Shown here: positions 1 through 6,481 of the stretch, one piece after another | Layout of the letters: each line of letters opens with the position of its first letter | Position numbering within the stretch: the first letter of the stretch is position 1 | Origin: Bacteroidota bacterium | GTDB taxonomy: Bacteria; Bacteroidota; JABWAT01 | Assembly: GCA_020161835.1 (NCBI GenBank) | Contig: JAIUNL010000005.1 | Coordinates: 124,001-188,000 of the forward strand | Direction: 5' to 3' | Length of the DNA stretch: 64,000 nucleotides | The notes under the pieces: generated by a model | The model's database searches: none | What the model was told of the DNA's origin: nothing | Seen by the model: the letters and a program-made list of their open reading frames with translations, nothing else | Translations under genes and position numbers: made by a program

Positions 1-129
1 AATCACATCAACTTTCATACGTTCTAGCTGACGGGCGATCTCCACCTTTTCGTACACGTTCAAAGATGCACCCGGGGATTGTTCGCCGTCCCTCAGGGTG
101 GTGTCGAAGATGATGATTTTTTCTGCCAT
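1..129 (-). CDS. leuA: 2-isopropylmalate synthase, N-terminal fragment (runs off left edge)
   Basis: Only the first 43 codons are in the window, read from an ATG at 129. The N-terminus contains [12 protein letters not shown], the metal- and substrate-binding signature of the DRE-TIM metallolyase family, in the form typical of LeuA. LeuA condenses acetyl-CoA with 2-oxoisovalerate in the first committed step of leucine synthesis. The gene follows leuB by 31 bases on the same strand, so it is most likely the last visible gene of the ilv-leu operon. Homocitrate or citramalate synthase share the motif, but the leuB neighbour favours LeuA. Confidence 0.9.
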   Translation of the reverse strand, partial: MAEKIIIFDTTLRDGEQSPGASLNVYEKVEIARQLERMKVDVI

Positions 130-160
130 GGTCGTATCGTGTTTTAGTTAATAAATGAAA

Positions 161-1258
161 TCAGGCTACTGCAAATCCGTAAGGCTGTTCTTCAAAAATC
201 TGAAGGAAGGATTCTTTTACTTTTTCTGCCATTTCCTTCGTACCGAGAAGTGTGGTTCCTTCAGAATAAATATCTGCGGTCCGGTAACCCTGTTCAAGAG
301 TTTTTTCAATAGATTTCTGAATATAATCGCTGGCAATATGCATACCGAGACTGTTATCAAAAAGCATCCCGATGGAAGCAATTGTTGCAATTGGGTTGGC
401 TTTGTTTTGTCCGGCAATATCCGGTGCAGAACCGTGAACGGGTTCATACAACGCATATTTAGTACCAAGGGAAGCTGAAGGCAACATACCCAAACTTCCC
501 GGAATCATCGAGGCTATATCACTGAGAATATCACCGAACATATTTTCGGTCAGGATAACGTCAAACTGTGCAGGATTTCTAACCAATTGCATAGCTGCAT
601 TATCAACATACATGTGGCTGAGTTTCACATCCGGATAGTCACGGGCAACTTCAAGAACCACATTCCGCCAAAACTGGGAAACTTCCAGAACATTGGCTTT
701 ATCTACAGAGCAAAGTGTTTTTCTGCGTTTTTTGGCAAGTTCAAAAGCTGATTTTGCAATCCGGATGATCTCATCTTTGGTGTAGGCCATGGTATTCCAG
801 CCTTTGTCTTCAGTCATGCCACGGGGCTGACCAAAATACAATCCGCCGGTTAACTCACGCACAACAACAAGATCAACTCCTGCGATAACTTCCTTTTTCA
901 GAGTTGACCCTTCAGCAAGACCGGTGTAAACCCGGGCTGGACGAATATTGGCATAAAGTTCAAGTGATTTTCTGAGTTTCAGAAGACCGGCTTCCGGTTT
1001 TTTATCATGAGGAAGTGATTCCCATTTCGGTCCGCCAACGGCGCCAAGAAGTACGGCATCAGCGTTTGCACAGGCACTTAGCGTTTCAACAGTTACAGGC
1101 TCACCGAACTTGTCAAAACTGCATCCGCCAAAAAGACGGACATCAAAATCAAAACTGACGCCAAATTTTTTTCCAACTTCGGTCATAACCGGAATGGAGG
1201 CTTCTACTACTTCAGGTCCGATTCCATCACCGGGCAGGACCACAATCTTATAATTCAT
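161..1258 (-). CDS. leuB: 3-isopropylmalate dehydrogenase
   Basis: A 365-residue protein of normal LeuB length. It oxidatively decarboxylates 3-isopropylmalate to 2-oxoisocaproate with NAD in the cytoplasm. The N-terminus KIVVLPGDGIGPEV, the substrate-loop region with RELTGGLYFG, the metal-site region around NMFGDILSD and the cofactor region YEPVHGSAPDIAGQ identify the beta-decarboxylating dehydrogenase family; ELTGGLYFG is LeuB-like rather than isocitrate-dehydrogenase-like. The gene sits between ilvC and leuA in the same direction. A 193-base spacer full of repeats separates it from ilvC, so read-through from the ilv promoter is probable but not certain. Confidence 0.96.
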   Translation of the reverse strand: MNYKIVVLPGDGIGPEVVEASIPVMTEVGKKFGVSFDFDVRLFGGCSFDKFGEPVTVETLSACANADAVLLGAVGGPKWESLPHDKKPEAGLLKLRKSLELYANIRPARVYTGLAEGSTLKKEVIAGVDLVVVRELTGGLYFGQPRGMTEDKGWNTMAYTKDEIIRIAKSAFELAKKRRKTLCSVDKANVLEVSQFWRNVVLEVARDYPDVKLSHMYVDNAAMQLVRNPAQFDVILTENMFGDILSDIASMIPGSLGMLPSASLGTKYALYEPVHGSAPDIAGQNKANPIATIASIGMLFDNSLGMHIASDYIQKSIEKTLEQGYRTADIYSEGTTLLGTKEMAEKVKESFLQIFEEQPYGFAVA

Positions 1259-1282
1259 TGAACTTGCTTTCTTTTAAATTCA

Positions 1283-1310
1283 GGGGACGAGGGACAAGGG
1301 ACAGGGGACG
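1283..1310. repeat. low-complexity repeat, GGGACAAGGGACAGGGGAC type
   Basis: A purine-rich string built from GGGAC words lies in the leuB-ilvC spacer. The 18-base core CGTCCCCTGTCCCTTGTC (given here as its reverse complement) recurs at about 55,397-55,414 upstream of gltD, so it is a dispersed repeat and not a chance run. Confidence 0.7.
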
Positions 1311-1320
1311 TTTAAGCGAT

Positions 1321-1387
1321 GTCATCCTGACGAAAGTCAGGATCCATGAAGTTTAAAATACTGGATTCCCGCCTTCGCGGGAATGAC
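1321..1387. repeat. composite palindromic element with two hairpins
   Basis: Two perfect hairpins are nested between outer arms GTCAT (1321-1325) and ATGAC (1383-1387). The first is ATCCTGAC-GAAA-GTCAGGAT (1324-1343) and the second ATTCCCGC-CTTC-GCGGGAAT (1365-1384). The second hairpin recurs with compensating changes at 23,294-23,313, which points to a dispersed palindromic repeat. It is transcribed between ilvC and leuB and might act as an mRNA processing or stabilising element; that role is inference. Confidence 0.8.
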
Positions 1388-1406
1388 AGCATTTAGATTT
1401 AACATA

Positions 1407-1448
1407 CCACTTATAACTTACCACTTGTCACTTATAACTTGTCACTGG
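1407..1448. repeat. 14-base low-complexity repeat, ACTTATAACTTACC family
   Basis: Iterated words ACTTATAACTTACC and ACTTGTCACTTATAACTT lie between ilvC and leuB. The same unit occurs in the opposite orientation as a tandem at 27,368-27,403, and a degenerate form lies at 46,399-46,434. Confidence 0.7.
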
Positions 1449-1451
1449 TTA

Positions 1452-2468
1452 TTATACGCCTACTTCTTCACGTTTGTCTTTTTTGAACAGGAAGCTCATC
1501 ATTCCACGAAGTTTGGTTCCAACTTTTTCAATCGGATGTTCGCGGTTTTCTTTCCTGAGCTTTTCAAAATTGGCTTTGTCGCCATTGGTTTCAGCCAAAA
1601 ATTCTTTTGCAAACTGGCCGGATTGGATTTCTTCCAGGATTTTTTTCATTTCTTTTTTGGTTTCGCCGGTAACCAGACGTGGTCCGCGGGTCATGCCACC
1701 GTATTCAGCAGTATCAGAAACTGAATAGTTCATGCGGGTAAGTCCGCCTTCATAATACAGGTCAACGATCAGTTTAAGTTCGTGCATACATTCGAAATAA
1801 GCCAGTTCAGGTGAGTAACCTGCTTCAACCAGAGTCTCAAAACCGGCTTTGATAATTTCTGCAGATCCGCCGCAGAGAACAGCTTGTTCACCGAACAAAT
1901 CAGTTTCAGTTTCATCTTTGAAAGTAGTTTCAATTACACCGGCGAAAGTTCCGCCAATTCCCTTTGACCAGGCCAGAGCCAAAGCCAAAGCATTCCCGGT
2001 TGCATCCTGATGAATAGCAATCAAACAAGGAACGCCATTCCCCTGAACGTATGTACGGCGGACAAGGTGACCCGGACTTTTGGGTGCTATCATGATGACG
2101 TTTACATTTGCGGGCGGGACAATAACCTTGAAGTGAATATTGAATCCGTGAGCAAAGGCGAGAGTTTTTCCGGCAGTCAAATGAGGTGCAATTTCAGCAT
2201 CATAAACAGCTTTTTGGGTCTGATCAGGAAGCAGAATCATGATAATATCTGCCCAAGCAGAAGCATCTGAAACTGTTTTTACAGCAAGACCGGCAGCTTC
2301 AGCTTTTGCCCAGCTTGCACTTTCTTTCCGTAATCCAACAGCAACATTAATTCCGCTGTCCATCAGGTTCAGGGAATGTGCGTGTCCCTGACTTCCGAAA
2401 CCGATAACGGCAACTTTTTTCCCTTTAAGATTATCAAGGGAGGCGTCATCACTGTAATACACTTTCAT
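1452..2468 (-). CDS. ilvC: ketol-acid reductoisomerase (class I)
   Basis: A 338-residue protein, the usual length of short class I IlvC. It isomerises and reduces acetolactate or acetohydroxybutyrate to the dihydroxy acid with NAD(P)H and magnesium. The Rossmann glycine motif [17 protein letters not shown] is near residue 20, and the C-terminal knotted domain shows the acidic metal ligands in the [12 protein letters not shown] and [17 protein letters not shown] regions. The ATG at 2468 is preceded by AAGGA about seven bases upstream. It lies 46 bases after ilvN. No ilvD is present in the window. Confidence 0.97.
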   Translation of the reverse strand: MKVYYSDDASLDNLKGKKVAVIGFGSQGHAHSLNLMDSGINVAVGLRKESASWAKAEAAGLAVKTVSDASAWADIIMILLPDQTQKAVYDAEIAPHLTAGKTLAFAHGFNIHFKVIVPPANVNVIMIAPKSPGHLVRRTYVQGNGVPCLIAIHQDATGNALALALAWSKGIGGTFAGVIETTFKDETETDLFGEQAVLCGGSAEIIKAGFETLVEAGYSPELAYFECMHELKLIVDLYYEGGLTRMNYSVSDTAEYGGMTRGPRLVTGETKKEMKKILEEIQSGQFAKEFLAETNGDKANFEKLRKENREHPIEKVGTKLRGMMSFLFKKDKREEVGV

Positions 2469-2514
2469 TGGTAGTCCTTCGTTGTTTGTTTAAAATTGAG
2501 TTTTCAAGAAGCAA

Positions 2515-3030
2515 TCACGAAATGGTGACTTCTTTTTTCGGTTTGATAATAATTTGTTCTTCTCTTTTCAGGGCAACAAGTCCTGAACGGGCAACATCCT
2601 TGATTCCGTAAGGAGTCAGCATATTGATAATGGCATCGATTTTATCAGGCGGTCCGGTAACTTCGATCGTAATGGATTTGATCGTGATATCTACGACTTT
2701 TCCCTGAAAGACTTCGCAGATATTCATAATTTCAGAACGGATTCCCTTCTGGTAATTGACTGAAATCATGGCAAGTTCACGGGCAACATGATGTTCAGCT
2801 GACAAATCGATCACTTTAATTATATCAATAAGCCGGTTTAATTGCTTGATAACCTGATCAAGAATGTTTGCTTCACCGGAAGTCACAATCGTCATCCGTG
2901 ATACTTCAGGATCTTCAGTAACCCCGATGGAAATGGAATGAATATTGAAGCCACGGCCACTGAACATGGTTGCAACCCGGTTCAAAGCGCCAAATTTGTT
3001 TTCTACTAAAACGGATATAATTTTTTTCAT
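2515..3030 (-). CDS. ilvN: acetolactate synthase, small regulatory subunit
   Basis: The regulatory subunit of acetohydroxyacid synthase. It stimulates IlvB and binds valine for feedback inhibition. An N-terminal ACT domain begins at KKIISVLVENKFGALNRVA and includes FSGRGFNI, followed by the second domain characteristic of IlvN/IlvH. I chose the ATG at 3030 (MKKIISV, 171 residues), because an AGGT-type ribosome binding site lies upstream and homologues begin here. An in-frame ATG at 3048 would add six residues. The gene begins within about 20 bases of the ilvB stop, so the two subunits are almost certainly co-translated. Confidence 0.95.
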   Translation of the reverse strand: MKKIISVLVENKFGALNRVATMFSGRGFNIHSISIGVTEDPEVSRMTIVTSGEANILDQVIKQLNRLIDIIKVIDLSAEHHVARELAMISVNYQKGIRSEIMNICEVFQGKVVDITIKSITIEVTGPPDKIDAIINMLTPYGIKDVARSGLVALKREEQIIIKPKKEVTIS

Positions 3031-3051
3031 AGGTTTACCTGTTTCCATGAC

Positions 3052-4779
3052 TTAAACGAGCCGGTTCGGATCAAGACGCTTTACCATGATGTCACGTATG
3101 GAACCACCTGACGGAACCATCGGGAACACCATCTCCTCTTTCACCACCTTAAATTCAACCAGAACAGGTCCGTCATTATACTCCATCATTTCATTGATCA
3201 ACCCGTCAACTTCTGCCGGATTATCTGTAGACATGGCTTTACAACCAAAAGCTTCAGCGACTTTTACAAAGTTCGGATTTGTTTTCGACAAATCAGTAAA
3301 ACTGTATTTTTCCTTGTAGAACAAATCCTGCCATTGGCGAACCATTCCCAGAAAACTGTTATTCAGAATTATAAATTTGATCGGAAGTTTATAGGCAGCA
3401 GCCGTTATCAGCTCCTGCATATTCATCTGAAAGCCGCCATCACCGGAAATTGAAATAACCGGACGGTCTTTAATTGCAAAAGCTGCTCCAATCGCTGCCG
3501 GAACTGAAAATCCCATGGTTCCCAATCCGCCGGAAGTGATGTGTGACCGGGGATGGTTGAATTCATACCATTGGGTCGTCCACATTTGATGCTGCCCCAC
3601 ATCGGTGACCACAACTGCTTCACCTTTTGTCATTTTGGATAACCGCTGAAGAACATACTGTGCACGAAGTTTGCCATCTGAATTTTCAAATTCAAGCGGA
3701 CAAGCATCTTTCCATTTATTAATCATTGACCACCAGTCTGTAAAGTCAGTTGTAACCGGTTTTTCAGCCAATTCAGTTAGAAGTTCAGCCAGTACATTTT
3801 TCAGGTCACCCACAATCGGCAGATCAACTTTAACATTTTTATCAATTGCTGTCGGATCAATATCAACCTGGATTTTGTAGGCATCTTTTGCAAAGGTTTC
3901 TGTATTTCCCGTAACCCGATCATCAAAACGGGCACCCAGAGAAATCAGCAGATCGCAATTTTCGGTAGCCATATTTGCCCAGAAAGTACCATGCATGCCC
4001 AACATTCCAAGTGACAGATCATCTGTCATCGGGAAGGAACCCAACCCCTGAAGGGTCATGGTTACCGGGATGCCGGTTTCACGGGCAAGCAAAGTAAGTT
4101 CACGGTCTGCATTCGACATCACAACACCGCCACCCACATAAAGAAGCGGACGTTTTGCTTTTCTTAAAGCATTGGCTGCTTTTTTGATTTGCTGGGAATG
4201 TCCCGAATAGGTGGGTTTGTAACCCCGGATTTCAACATGGTCCGGATAGATAAACTTGGTAATTTTAGCCAGCATATCTTTTGGCATATCAACCAGAACA
4301 GGACCAGGCCTACCGGTTGAAGCAATGAAAAATGCTTTTTTAATTGTTGCGGCAAGTTCATCAACTTCCCGGACAAGAAAATTGTGTTTGGTAATCGGAC
4401 GGGTGATGCCCACAATATCTGCTTCCTGAAAAGCATCATTTCCAATCAACTTTGACGGAACCTGACCGGTAAAAACCACGATGGGAATTGAATCCATATA
4501 AGCATCAGCAATTCCGGTAACCGTGTTGGTTGCACCCGGACCTGAAGTCACCAGTACTACGCCGACTTTCCCGGTTGCTTTTGCATAACCTTCAGCCATG
4601 TGTGCAGCTCCCTGCTCATGCCTGACCAGAATGTGGTGGATAAAATCACAATCATATAGTTTATCATAAATCCCTAGAACAGCTCCGCCCGGATATCCAA
4701 AAATGATATCCACGCCCTCTTTTCTCAGGGATTCCAGAAAAATTTCGGCTCCGTTCATTTCACGGTGTGTCTGGCTCAT
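3052..4779 (-). CDS. ilvB: acetolactate synthase, large catalytic subunit
   Basis: A 575-residue thiamine-diphosphate enzyme that makes acetolactate from two pyruvates, the entry step of valine, leucine and isoleucine synthesis. Visible landmarks are the N-terminal FGYPGGAVLGIYD with the catalytic Glu region VRHEQGAAHMAEGYA, the central FAD/nucleotide domain, and the C-terminal TPP/Mg motif starting GDGGFQMNMQEL and ending near ILNNSFLGMVRQW. The start ATG has GGAG upstream. Its ATGA overlaps the stop of a 72-codon upstream frame. It is the first enzyme gene of the operon and directly follows the candidate attenuator. Confidence 0.97.
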   Translation of the reverse strand: MSQTHREMNGAEIFLESLRKEGVDIIFGYPGGAVLGIYDKLYDCDFIHHILVRHEQGAAHMAEGYAKATGKVGVVLVTSGPGATNTVTGIADAYMDSIPIVVFTGQVPSKLIGNDAFQEADIVGITRPITKHNFLVREVDELAATIKKAFFIASTGRPGPVLVDMPKDMLAKITKFIYPDHVEIRGYKPTYSGHSQQIKKAANALRKAKRPLLYVGGGVVMSNADRELTLLARETGIPVTMTLQGLGSFPMTDDLSLGMLGMHGTFWANMATENCDLLISLGARFDDRVTGNTETFAKDAYKIQVDIDPTAIDKNVKVDLPIVGDLKNVLAELLTELAEKPVTTDFTDWWSMINKWKDACPLEFENSDGKLRAQYVLQRLSKMTKGEAVVVTDVGQHQMWTTQWYEFNHPRSHITSGGLGTMGFSVPAAIGAAFAIKDRPVISISGDGGFQMNMQELITAAAYKLPIKFIILNNSFLGMVRQWQDLFYKEKYSFTDLSKTNPNFVKVAEAFGCKAMSTDNPAEVDGLINEMMEYNDGPVLVEFKVVKEEMVFPMVPSGGSIRDIMVKRLDPNRLV

Positions 4780-4994
4780 ACTTGACTCCGTTGGTTATTT
4801 ACGCTGCTTAACAGGCTTTTTGATAATTGAAAAATAAAATCGGGAAGTGTGGCTGAAGTCTGAACCGGGATGTTTAATGCAGAAGTGCTTGAGGACGGAT
4901 CGCAGGCAGATCTGGAATGCCGGGCGTGGCAAAACAAATCTTCATACTGCATTCGTTTGCAGGAATCGGGTGAAACAAACATCCAGTCAAACAT
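4776..4994 (-). CDS. possible small protein coupled to ilvB
   Basis: A 72-codon frame with no recognisable domain, Ser-rich in its second half. Two things favour translation: TGAGG sits about six bases before the ATG, and its stop shares four bases (ATGA) with the ilvB start, the usual sign of translational coupling. It could be a genuine small protein or a leader frame that delivers ribosomes to ilvB. Composition alone does not separate it from a chance frame. A homologue upstream of ilvB in related genomes would settle it. Confidence 0.35.
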   Translation of the reverse strand: MFDWMFVSPDSCKRMQYEDLFCHARHSRSACDPSSSTSALNIPVQTSATLPDFIFQLSKSLLSSVNNQRSQV

Positions 4995-5047
4995 AAAAAC
5001 CTCAGTTCAAAAATGAAATCTGGGTCTGCCGTTCCGGCTGGTTCTTC

Positions 5048-5100
5048 AGGCTGGTCAGCCTTTTTGTTTTGTTGTTAAATCGGGTTATGCAGGCTGACCA
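5048..5100 (-). promoter_or_regulatory. candidate ilv attenuator, mutually exclusive hairpins
   Basis: In the ilv transcript a perfect 10-base inverted repeat (TGGTCAGCCT at 5100-5091 and AGGCTGACCA at 5061-5052) begins eight bases after the stop codon of the leader ORF. The second arm can instead fold locally as AGGCT-GACC-AGCCT (5061-5048). A ribosome stalled inside the leader would leave the long hairpin free to form, while one at the leader stop would cover its first arm and favour the short hairpin. No clear U-tract follows the short hairpin, so a classical intrinsic terminator is not shown; Rho-dependent or translational attenuation is possible. Confidence 0.5.
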
Positions 5101-5108
5101 CTATGTTC

Positions 5109-5252
5109 TTATTTCAGGGTAATAATACCAAGAAGTAGAATAGTAAGGCCCACAAGAAGCAGAAGGTTCGGTAGGTTGATAAAATAGGGCAATGAATTTC
5201 CATATGCGGAGTCGACCGGAATTGCGGAAGAGTATGTTTGCATATGGTTCAT
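5109..5252 (-). CDS. candidate Leu/Ile/Val-rich leader peptide of the ilv operon
   Basis: A 47-codon ORF between the ilv promoter and the hairpins. Its last 22 codons encode LPNLLLLVGLTILLLGIITL and then Lys and stop, so 13 of those residues are Leu, Ile or Val, the very products of the downstream operon. The first ATG lies about 45 bases after the predicted transcription start; a second in-frame ATG at 5243 is possible. There is no strong Shine-Dalgarno sequence, which is common in Bacteroidota. The same stretch would form a transmembrane helix, so a small membrane protein is the alternative reading. Position, composition and the hairpins just after the stop favour an attenuation leader. Confidence 0.55.
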   Translation of the reverse strand: MNHMQTYSSAIPVDSAYGNSLPYFINLPNLLLLVGLTILLLGIITLK

Positions 5253-5303
5253 ATTGTTTAAGAAAGTAAAGTTGTTGTCGTGTTTTTCTTAATTGCTTAG
5301 GCA

Positions 5304-5332
5304 ATAATAAGAAAGGATTTTCAGCATGTCAA
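5304..5332 (-). promoter_or_regulatory. promoter of the ilv-leu operon
   Basis: On the minus strand TTGACA (5332-5327), a spacer of exactly 17 bases, then TATTAT (5309-5304) followed by TGC. The box also fits the Bacteroidota pattern TTG-N20-TAnn(A/T)TTG with one mismatch. Predicted start of transcription is near 5297. The same TTGACA-N17-TATTATTGC arrangement occurs upstream of the cys operon. Confidence 0.75.
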
Positions 5333-5386
5333 CAATCCTTTCAGAATTATTCATAGTTTTAATCCTATTTTTCTTTAATTATTACA

Positions 5387-5446
5387 GAAATAACAGAATA
5401 TTATTCTCCATTATGACAACTTACATATATATTATTCTGTTATTTC
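5387..5446. repeat. 14-base perfect inverted repeat in AT-rich DNA upstream of ilv promoter
   Basis: GAAATAACAGAATA (5387-5400) and its exact reverse complement TATTCTGTTATTTC (5433-5446) are separated by 32 bases. They lie about 55-115 bases upstream of the ilv -35 box and upstream of the rightward gene at 5616. It may be a regulator site or a cruciform; no function can be assigned from sequence. Confidence 0.6.
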
Positions 5447-5575
5447 ATTCTTTAAAAAGTAAAGTTTTGAAGTTTGAAGAAAAAGCAAAATTTATTTGCC
5501 GGCCAAATATCGTAGTTGATACGGGAATCCGTTTTCGATCTGGCATGTTAATGAAGAATTACGGGTCAATTGCCT

Positions 5576-5583
5576 TAACTTTG
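5576..5583 (+). promoter_or_regulatory. Bacteroidota-type -7 box before gene at 5616
   Basis: TAACTTTG matches TAnnTTTG and sits 33 bases before the ATG at 5616. A clear -33 TTTG partner is not visible at the right distance, so this is a moderate candidate. Confidence 0.45.
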
Positions 5584-5615
5584 TCTTTTTATTCAACATT
5601 TATCTGGTTTAAATC

Positions 5616-6416
5616 ATGAAATACATTATCAGGGTTTCGATTCTTGTTTTATTGGGTATTGCTTTCCTTATCATATATAACCTAAAAAATGTTGGTGTTC
5701 CTTATACGTTCAAACTACCCTCTTTGTGGCTTGACCAGGAAGCATCGTATGTGATAACCAATTTGGAAGGAGACACCCTTGGAAAGGAGTTGTATCAATT
5801 TTATAAAGCCGGTTACTATGATTACTTTGAAATCAGATATAAACAAAATGGAGACACACTGGTCCATTCCGGGTACCGCCTTGTAACTGACTCAACTTCA
5901 AGGAATCATATATGGAGTCATTTTGAAGTTTTCAGAATGGATACATCCAGATGGACAGGAAATGACAGCGTATTATCCAATGGACTTTATTCCGCTTTTC
6001 AGGAACATCTCATGCGAAGCAGAAATAAAATTAAAGAGGAGTTTGTTAATGAAAGAAAGCAGGAAATCCCTGACACTTTTCTAACCGATACCCGATTTCT
6101 GTCAAAATGGAATGTTCATCTGAAAAAGGGATTCCCACAAGGATCCAAAATCACGTTTCTTGACATCCAGACCGATTCCCTGAAATACAAAGTTCCGTTT
6201 GAAGTCAGCATCAAAACGGTTACCGATTCAAGTAAAATAACTTATTATATTTCAGAAACAGGATCTGGAAAAGTTCTGCTTGAACTTTCAAAAAAGGTTA
6301 CCGGGAAAAGTTTTCTTGAAATGATTGATTACAGAATGGGAATTAAAGCAAGCCGGGTTTACAACCACCAGTTTAGTTACAGTGAAATAGATAAACCCGC
6401 AATGGAGAACAAGTAA
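5616..6416 (+). CDS. membrane-anchored protein of unknown function
   Basis: 266 residues. The first ~25 residues are a hydrophobic signal anchor (basic MKYIIR followed by VSILVLLGIAFLIIY), with the rest predicted outside the cytoplasm. The body is rich in Tyr, Asp and Ser and contains beta-type stretches such as DYFEIRYKQNGDTLVHSGYRL, but no known domain was recognised. It stands alone on the plus strand between the divergent ilv operon and the convergent dacB. A TAACTTTG box precedes it. It is AT-richer than the neighbouring metabolic genes. Its length and normal codon pattern support a real gene. Confidence 0.7.
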   Translation: MKYIIRVSILVLLGIAFLIIYNLKNVGVPYTFKLPSLWLDQEASYVITNLEGDTLGKELYQFYKAGYYDYFEIRYKQNGDTLVHSGYRLVTDSTSRNHIWSHFEVFRMDTSRWTGNDSVLSNGLYSAFQEHLMRSRNKIKEEFVNERKQEIPDTFLTDTRFLSKWNVHLKKGFPQGSKITFLDIQTDSLKYKVPFEVSIKTVTDSSKITYYISETGSGKVLLELSKKVTGKSFLEMIDYRMGIKASRVYNHQFSYSEIDKPAMENK

Positions 6417-6432
6417 TATATCGGTAGGAGAT

Positions 6433-6455
6433 AAACTCTTTCCTTCAAAGAGTTT
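6433..6455. terminator. hairpin between convergent genes, possible bidirectional terminator
   Basis: AAACTCTTT-CCTTC-AAAGAGTTT forms a 9-base perfect stem with a 5-base loop, placed midway between the convergent stops at 6416 and 6482. The stem itself ends in TTT on both strands but there is no long U-tract, so strength is uncertain. Confidence 0.45.
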
Positions 6456-6481
6456 GACAGGATAGGCTTAAGGCAGAATAT

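Noticed and set aside
5048..5067. AGGCT-GGTC-AGCCT followed by TTTTTG on the plus strand as a rightward terminator
   Set aside because: No rightward gene ends upstream of it; the hairpin is better explained as part of the leftward ilv leader.
5101..5304. 67-codon minus-strand frame overlapping the ilv leader
   Set aside because: It begins within the -10 box and is read in a different frame from the Leu/Ile/Val-rich ORF; its sequence has no pattern of a real protein.
5326..5619. 97-codon plus-strand frame ending on the ATGA of the gene at 5616
   Set aside because: Its start lies inside the ilv -35 box, it spans the AT-rich inverted repeat and a TAACTTTG promoter box, and its composition reflects AT-rich DNA. 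The ATGA overlap is probably chance, though a small hydrophobic protein is not excluded.
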